A stretch of 7,712 nt of DNA. It comes from UBA7396 sp964404065 (lineage in GTDB: Bacteria; Patescibacteriota; Gracilibacteria; BD1-5; UBA6164). The notes beneath the pieces were generated by a model. That model ran no database searches, was not told where the DNA came from, and was given only the letters and a program-made list of their open reading frames with translations. Positions 5,498 to 7,712 of the stretch are shown piece after piece. The position numbers and the translations under genes were made by a program. Each line of letters starts with the position of its first letter. Within the stretch, counting starts at the first letter, position 1. The stretch is from positions 1 through 7,712 of the forward strand of contig CAYOIP010000050.1 in the NCBI GenBank assembly GCA_964404065.1, written 5' to 3'.

Positions 5498-7406
5498 GCC
5501 AGATCCGTTCTTGAGCTTCTTGGTCATTTTGTGATGATTGGTTTATTGTAGTATATGTTCAAAATTTTCAAGCACTACATGCTATTTCATATTCTCAAAC
5601 TCAACTTCATGCATCACCTCATGATAACACATCATAAGCACTCGGTAAATGTGATCATTTCTTTTTTGTCCAAGCTAGTAGATATGCTTGTCTTTTTTGA
5701 TAGGTAGTATTAGTTTTTCAATCTGCATCTGTACTTACTGTAACATCTGTACTATAATCACTATATGGTACTCAAGGCATATCTGTTCATAAATCTTTTA
5801 CTCCATCTATACAATCAGCTATGAATAAAGCTGGTATAGCATGTCAGCCAGCTGTTGATAATGGTGTGTTTGTTCATGTTTCTACTATCCAAGATATACT
5901 TGTTGCTTGATCATAAAAATTTCAAGTTGTTGCTATCCATTTCATTCTTCAAACATATGTATCTCAATATGTAGTATCAATATCACTGCTCACAGTTCAT
6001 ATAGCTTTACAATCATAAGAAACTAAACTATCTAATGTCCTTGTTTGTCAATATTGTCAAGTATATGGTTCTCAAGAGTCTCTTATAGTTAATGGTAGAT
6101 TATTAGTTCCATTCCATCAGTTATATGTTGCAGAAGCTGAGTTATATCACCACCCATTCCAGCTTATTCATCAATTTCAAGTTGCTGAATCAGAGTTCCA
6201 ATCTCAAAACCTAGGTGATATACAGTATCAATCACTTTCAGTTCATGTTGTTGTATCAGTTGTAGCATCCACCCATATCCATCAAGCTAGAGTTTGACAA
6301 GTATTTTCATTCATCACATTGAGATTTGTTTGACAGTTTCATTCTCAATATCAAGTTTTACAAGTATAATAACAAGAATTAGATGAGTTTGAAGTTTGAT
6401 ATGGTGTATCGGCTGTTAATCAAGTTGTGTTTGTTATATTTGCATTTGCAGTTACTAAAGCTCAAGTACAAGAGTAAGTTGGTGTGATTGGTGTTGTTTC
6501 ACCATCTCAGCTAGTTTTTATTTCTGTTATATATTTATTTACTCAATAATATGATATTCATACTTTATCTATATTTTCTACAGAATTTGTTCCAAAAAAA
6601 GTTTGTGCTAAACTTCAAGAGTTTGTATCCCAGTTTGTTAGAGTTATTCATGTAAGAGTTCTTCATCAAGTTCAAGTTATGATTTTTAGAACATCTTCTA
6701 TAGTTTGTGTATTTTCTGTTTGATTTGTGTTTAGTTTATATGGAGTATTAGTTCATTTATTTACTACAAATCATGTAGAGTTTAGTTCTAGGGTTCATGT
6801 TCAAGTAAATATTAAACTTGGTAGTGAGTATAGTTTTGTTCATTTTTTTAGTGGGTAGGTATAGTTTCATATTACGTGTGCTTGATATGATGGATTGTCT
6901 GCGTATGTTGTTGGGATTATTTCTATACCTCACCCCAACCCTCTCCCTCCAGGAGAGGGAGCATATGAAACTCAGTTTTCTAGAACTGTTGCTATTTGGT
7001 AATAACTATAATTTGTATCTGTTCCATATACATAATTATTGTTTGATAGTGGGTCTTTTGGTGTTTTACTCATATTTATGTTTCTTGAGATATTGTCTCC
7101 TATTTCTCAGACATATACTAGGGTTTCTGTTCATATAACTCATGTTCAAGTTATATTTTCTGGAGTTGGATATTTTGAAGTTTTTAGTGAGTATAGTTCT
7201 AATCCGCTTTCTAGGTTTTTTAGGGTTGCTAGTCTGTTTCCATCTCTTGAATTACTTGTATATCATCTGAAAGATATAAATGCTATTGTAGCTAGGATTG
7301 CTAGTATAGTTATTACTATTATTAGTTCTACTAGTGTAAAACCTTTTTTGTTTTTGGTAGAGGTGTTGCATTGCAACATCTCTACATTTTTATTTGTTGT
7401 TTTCAT
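5358..7406 (-). CDS. DGR target: type IV prepilin-like adhesin with C-type-lectin-like variable tip
   Basis: The 682-residue product (about 54 TGA glycines) is the diversified protein. Residues 1-22 are a basic leader ending KNKKG, followed by FTLVELIIVITILAILATIA. This is a classic class III prepilin signal: cleavage after G22 by PilD-type peptidase, Glu at mature +5, and a hydrophobic helix to about 46. A pilin-like region follows (LKNLESGLELYSL, KYPTPENIT), then a Thr/Gly/Asn-rich stalk and a Cys-rich module around 313-370. Next comes a Gly/Trp/Asn-rich part and, from about 555, a C-type-lectin-like fold typical of DGR targets (YLLAWTKKKGSHLPSAYDVL, ERIWLASV, ending SARFVVR). Its last 46 codons are the VR. 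At 682 residues it is far longer than a major pilin, so a minor or tip pilin/adhesin is more likely. Palindromic repeats encode residues 8-17 and 147-160. The start ATG at 7406 gives a normal-length leader; M10 is an alternative. No Shine-Dalgarno is visible. Host-cell attachment is inferred. Confidence 0.92.
6925..6966. repeat. GC-rich palindromic repeat, copy 2 (inside the pilin gene)
   Basis: CCCTCTCC (6939-6946) pairs with GGAGAGGG (6952-6959) across a 5-nt loop, and the flanks match copy 1 in tsaE (33 of 39 nt). On the pilin strand it reads through as APSPGGRGLGGG (residues 148-159), a Gly-rich insertion early in the stalk. It lies in the opposite orientation relative to its host gene than copy 1, yet stays in frame. 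Confidence 0.75.
7357..7385. repeat. Palindrome in the prepilin signal peptide
   Basis: Two 14-bp arms (7357-7370 and 7372-7385, GTAGAGGTGTTGCA and TGCAACATCTCTAC) pair with a single G-T mismatch around one central base. The element encodes leader residues 8-17 (VEMLQCNTST), almost all of the n-region between MKTTNKN and KNKKG. It shares GTAGAGAT ends with the palindrome at 4968-4995. As mRNA it would fold close to the start codon and could hinder translation. Confidence 0.7.
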
Positions 7407-7461
7407 GTTTTTAAAATTAAAAATTAAATTATTATTTGGACTTTTTTAACCCATCCCCTGA

Positions 7462-7487
7462 CCCCTTCCCTTATATAAAGGAAGGGG
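7462..7487. repeat. C/G-rich palindrome upstream of the pilin
   Basis: CCCCTTCC (7462-7469) pairs with GGAAGGGG (7480-7487) across a 10-nt A/T-rich loop. Base composition and the preceding CCATCCCCTGA flank resemble the palindromes in tsaE and the pilin, so it is probably a diverged member of the same group. It is about 55 bp upstream of the pilin start. Confidence 0.6.
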
Positions 7488-7509
7488 AATAGAATATCTT
7501 CCTTTTATC

Positions 7510-7550
7510 CCCTCCCTAATTTAGGGAGGGTTAGGGAGGGTTAGGGTGGG
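7510..7550 (+). repeat. Palindrome continuing into a G-run array (potential G-quadruplex)
   Basis: CCCTCCCT (7510-7517) pairs with AGGGAGGG (7523-7530). The G arm is then repeated as TTAGGGAGGG and TTAGGGTGGG, giving six GGG runs at 7524, 7528, 7534, 7538, 7544 and 7548 with loops of 1 or 3 nt. This satisfies the usual G-quadruplex pattern on the plus strand, about 120 bp upstream of the pilin start. The motif is visible; folding and function are not shown. Confidence 0.65.
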
Positions 7551-7585
7551 TTAAATTTTATTCTCGTTTCATGTTAAAGAACATT

Positions 7586-7641
7586 AAAAAGCAGAGCACT
7601 TCCTGTTTGAGTTTTATCAAACAAAAAATACTCTGCTTTTT
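7586..7641. terminator. Composite hairpin, possible bidirectional terminator
   Basis: An outer 11-bp stem (7586-7596 AAAAAGCAGAG with 7631-7641 CTCTGCTTTTT) encloses an inner 7-bp stem (7604-7610 TGTTTGA with 7617-7623 TCAAACA). The A/T tracts at the base of the outer stem would permit termination on either strand. On the minus strand it would separate the pilin from a gene beyond the right edge. It could also be a conserved RNA structure or another repeat. Confidence 0.5.
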
Positions 7642-7669
7642 AGCAAACACACTATTTCATTTACGCTCG

Positions 7670-7712
7670 TTGTAGCTTGTTGTAGCTTGTTGTAGCTTGT
7701 TGTAGCTTGTTG
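7670..7712. repeat. 10-bp tandem repeat, four copies and running off the window
   Basis: The unit TTGTAGCTTG is repeated at 7670, 7680, 7690 and 7700 without a mismatch, plus the first three bases of a fifth copy. The unit is not a multiple of three, so length changes would shift any frame. It is a microsatellite-type array whose total length cannot be seen. Confidence 0.9.

Larger units (their letters stand above)
7407..7712. other. Non-coding region upstream of the pilin
   Basis: About 300 bp with no gene recognised on either strand. From the pilin outwards it holds an A/T-rich leader (7407-7446), two C/G-rich palindromes, a G-run array, a composite hairpin at 7586-7641, and a 10-bp tandem repeat at the edge. 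A 34-codon plus-strand frame at 7571-7675 overlaps the hairpin and is not credible. No clear promoter for the pilin was found; it must lie here or further upstream. Confidence 0.6.

Noticed and set aside
478..7406. Gene decay: all large frames broken by many stop codons
   Set aside because: Every interruption is TGA. TAA and TAG are absent inside the frames, and the TGAs fall on conserved glycines (P-loops, GLPIGN, PGD/YGD). Recoding to Gly explains them; pseudogenes do not.
6818..7449. Two overlapping plus-strand open frames encoding hydrophobic peptides (6818-7138 and 7039-7449)
   Set aside because: They are antisense to the prepilin gene, show no domain and lack a plausible start context. 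They are mirror images of its hydrophobic N-terminal coding region and stalk.
7571..7675. 34-codon plus-strand ORF
   Set aside because: It runs straight through the arms of the 7586-7641 hairpin and ends in the tandem repeat, with no recognisable product.
7670..7712. CRISPR array
   Set aside because: The repeat unit is 10 bp and head to tail with no spacers, and there are no cas genes.

Overview
The window is very AT-rich and reads correctly only if UGA is decoded as glycine (translation table 25). In-frame TGA codons fill invariant glycines: the P-loops of TsaE and VirB4, the GLPIGN motif of the reverse transcriptase, and about 54 positions in the large pilin. This points to Candidatus Absconditabacteria (SR1) or Gracilibacteria, CPR/Patescibacteria lineages of small bacteria that live attached to other cells. 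The window alone does not tell the two apart. Under the standard code every gene here looks shattered.

Layout: 22-468 (+) is tsaE (tRNA t6A modification), converging on 478-2349 (-), a VirB4-type conjugation/secretion ATPase. The two share a hairpin terminator. From 2458 to 7406, all on the minus strand, lies a complete diversity-generating retroelement (DGR). In transcription order it holds the target gene (7406-5358) ending in the variable repeat (VR), a hairpin just past the VR, a 514-bp intergenic region with several hairpins, the reverse transcriptase (4843-3146), the template repeat (TR, 2991-2837) and avd (2805-2458).

TR and VR align without gaps over 155 nt. They differ at 12 internal positions, and all 12 are adenines in the TR (minus strand) that became G, C or T. 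This is the signature of adenine-specific mutagenic retrohoming. Ten residues of the target change, nine of them from Asn codons.

Three points stand out. (1) The diversified protein is a 682-residue type IV prepilin-like protein with a class III signal (KKG/FTLVE) and a C-type-lectin-like variable tip. A DGR therefore appears to diversify the end of a pilus-associated adhesin in a probable epibiont or predator. (2) The RT carries a C-terminal domain resembling MutS domain I, the mismatch-contacting domain. (3) Palindromic repeats are inserted in frame in tsaE and in the pilin (its body and its signal peptide), and a six-run G-quadruplex motif lies upstream of the pilin.

The right edge (7407-7712) is non-coding as far as can be seen. 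It holds GC-rich palindromes, a large hairpin and a 10-bp tandem repeat that runs off the window. None of the four minus-strand genes has a recognisable Shine-Dalgarno sequence; their leaders are A/T-rich.
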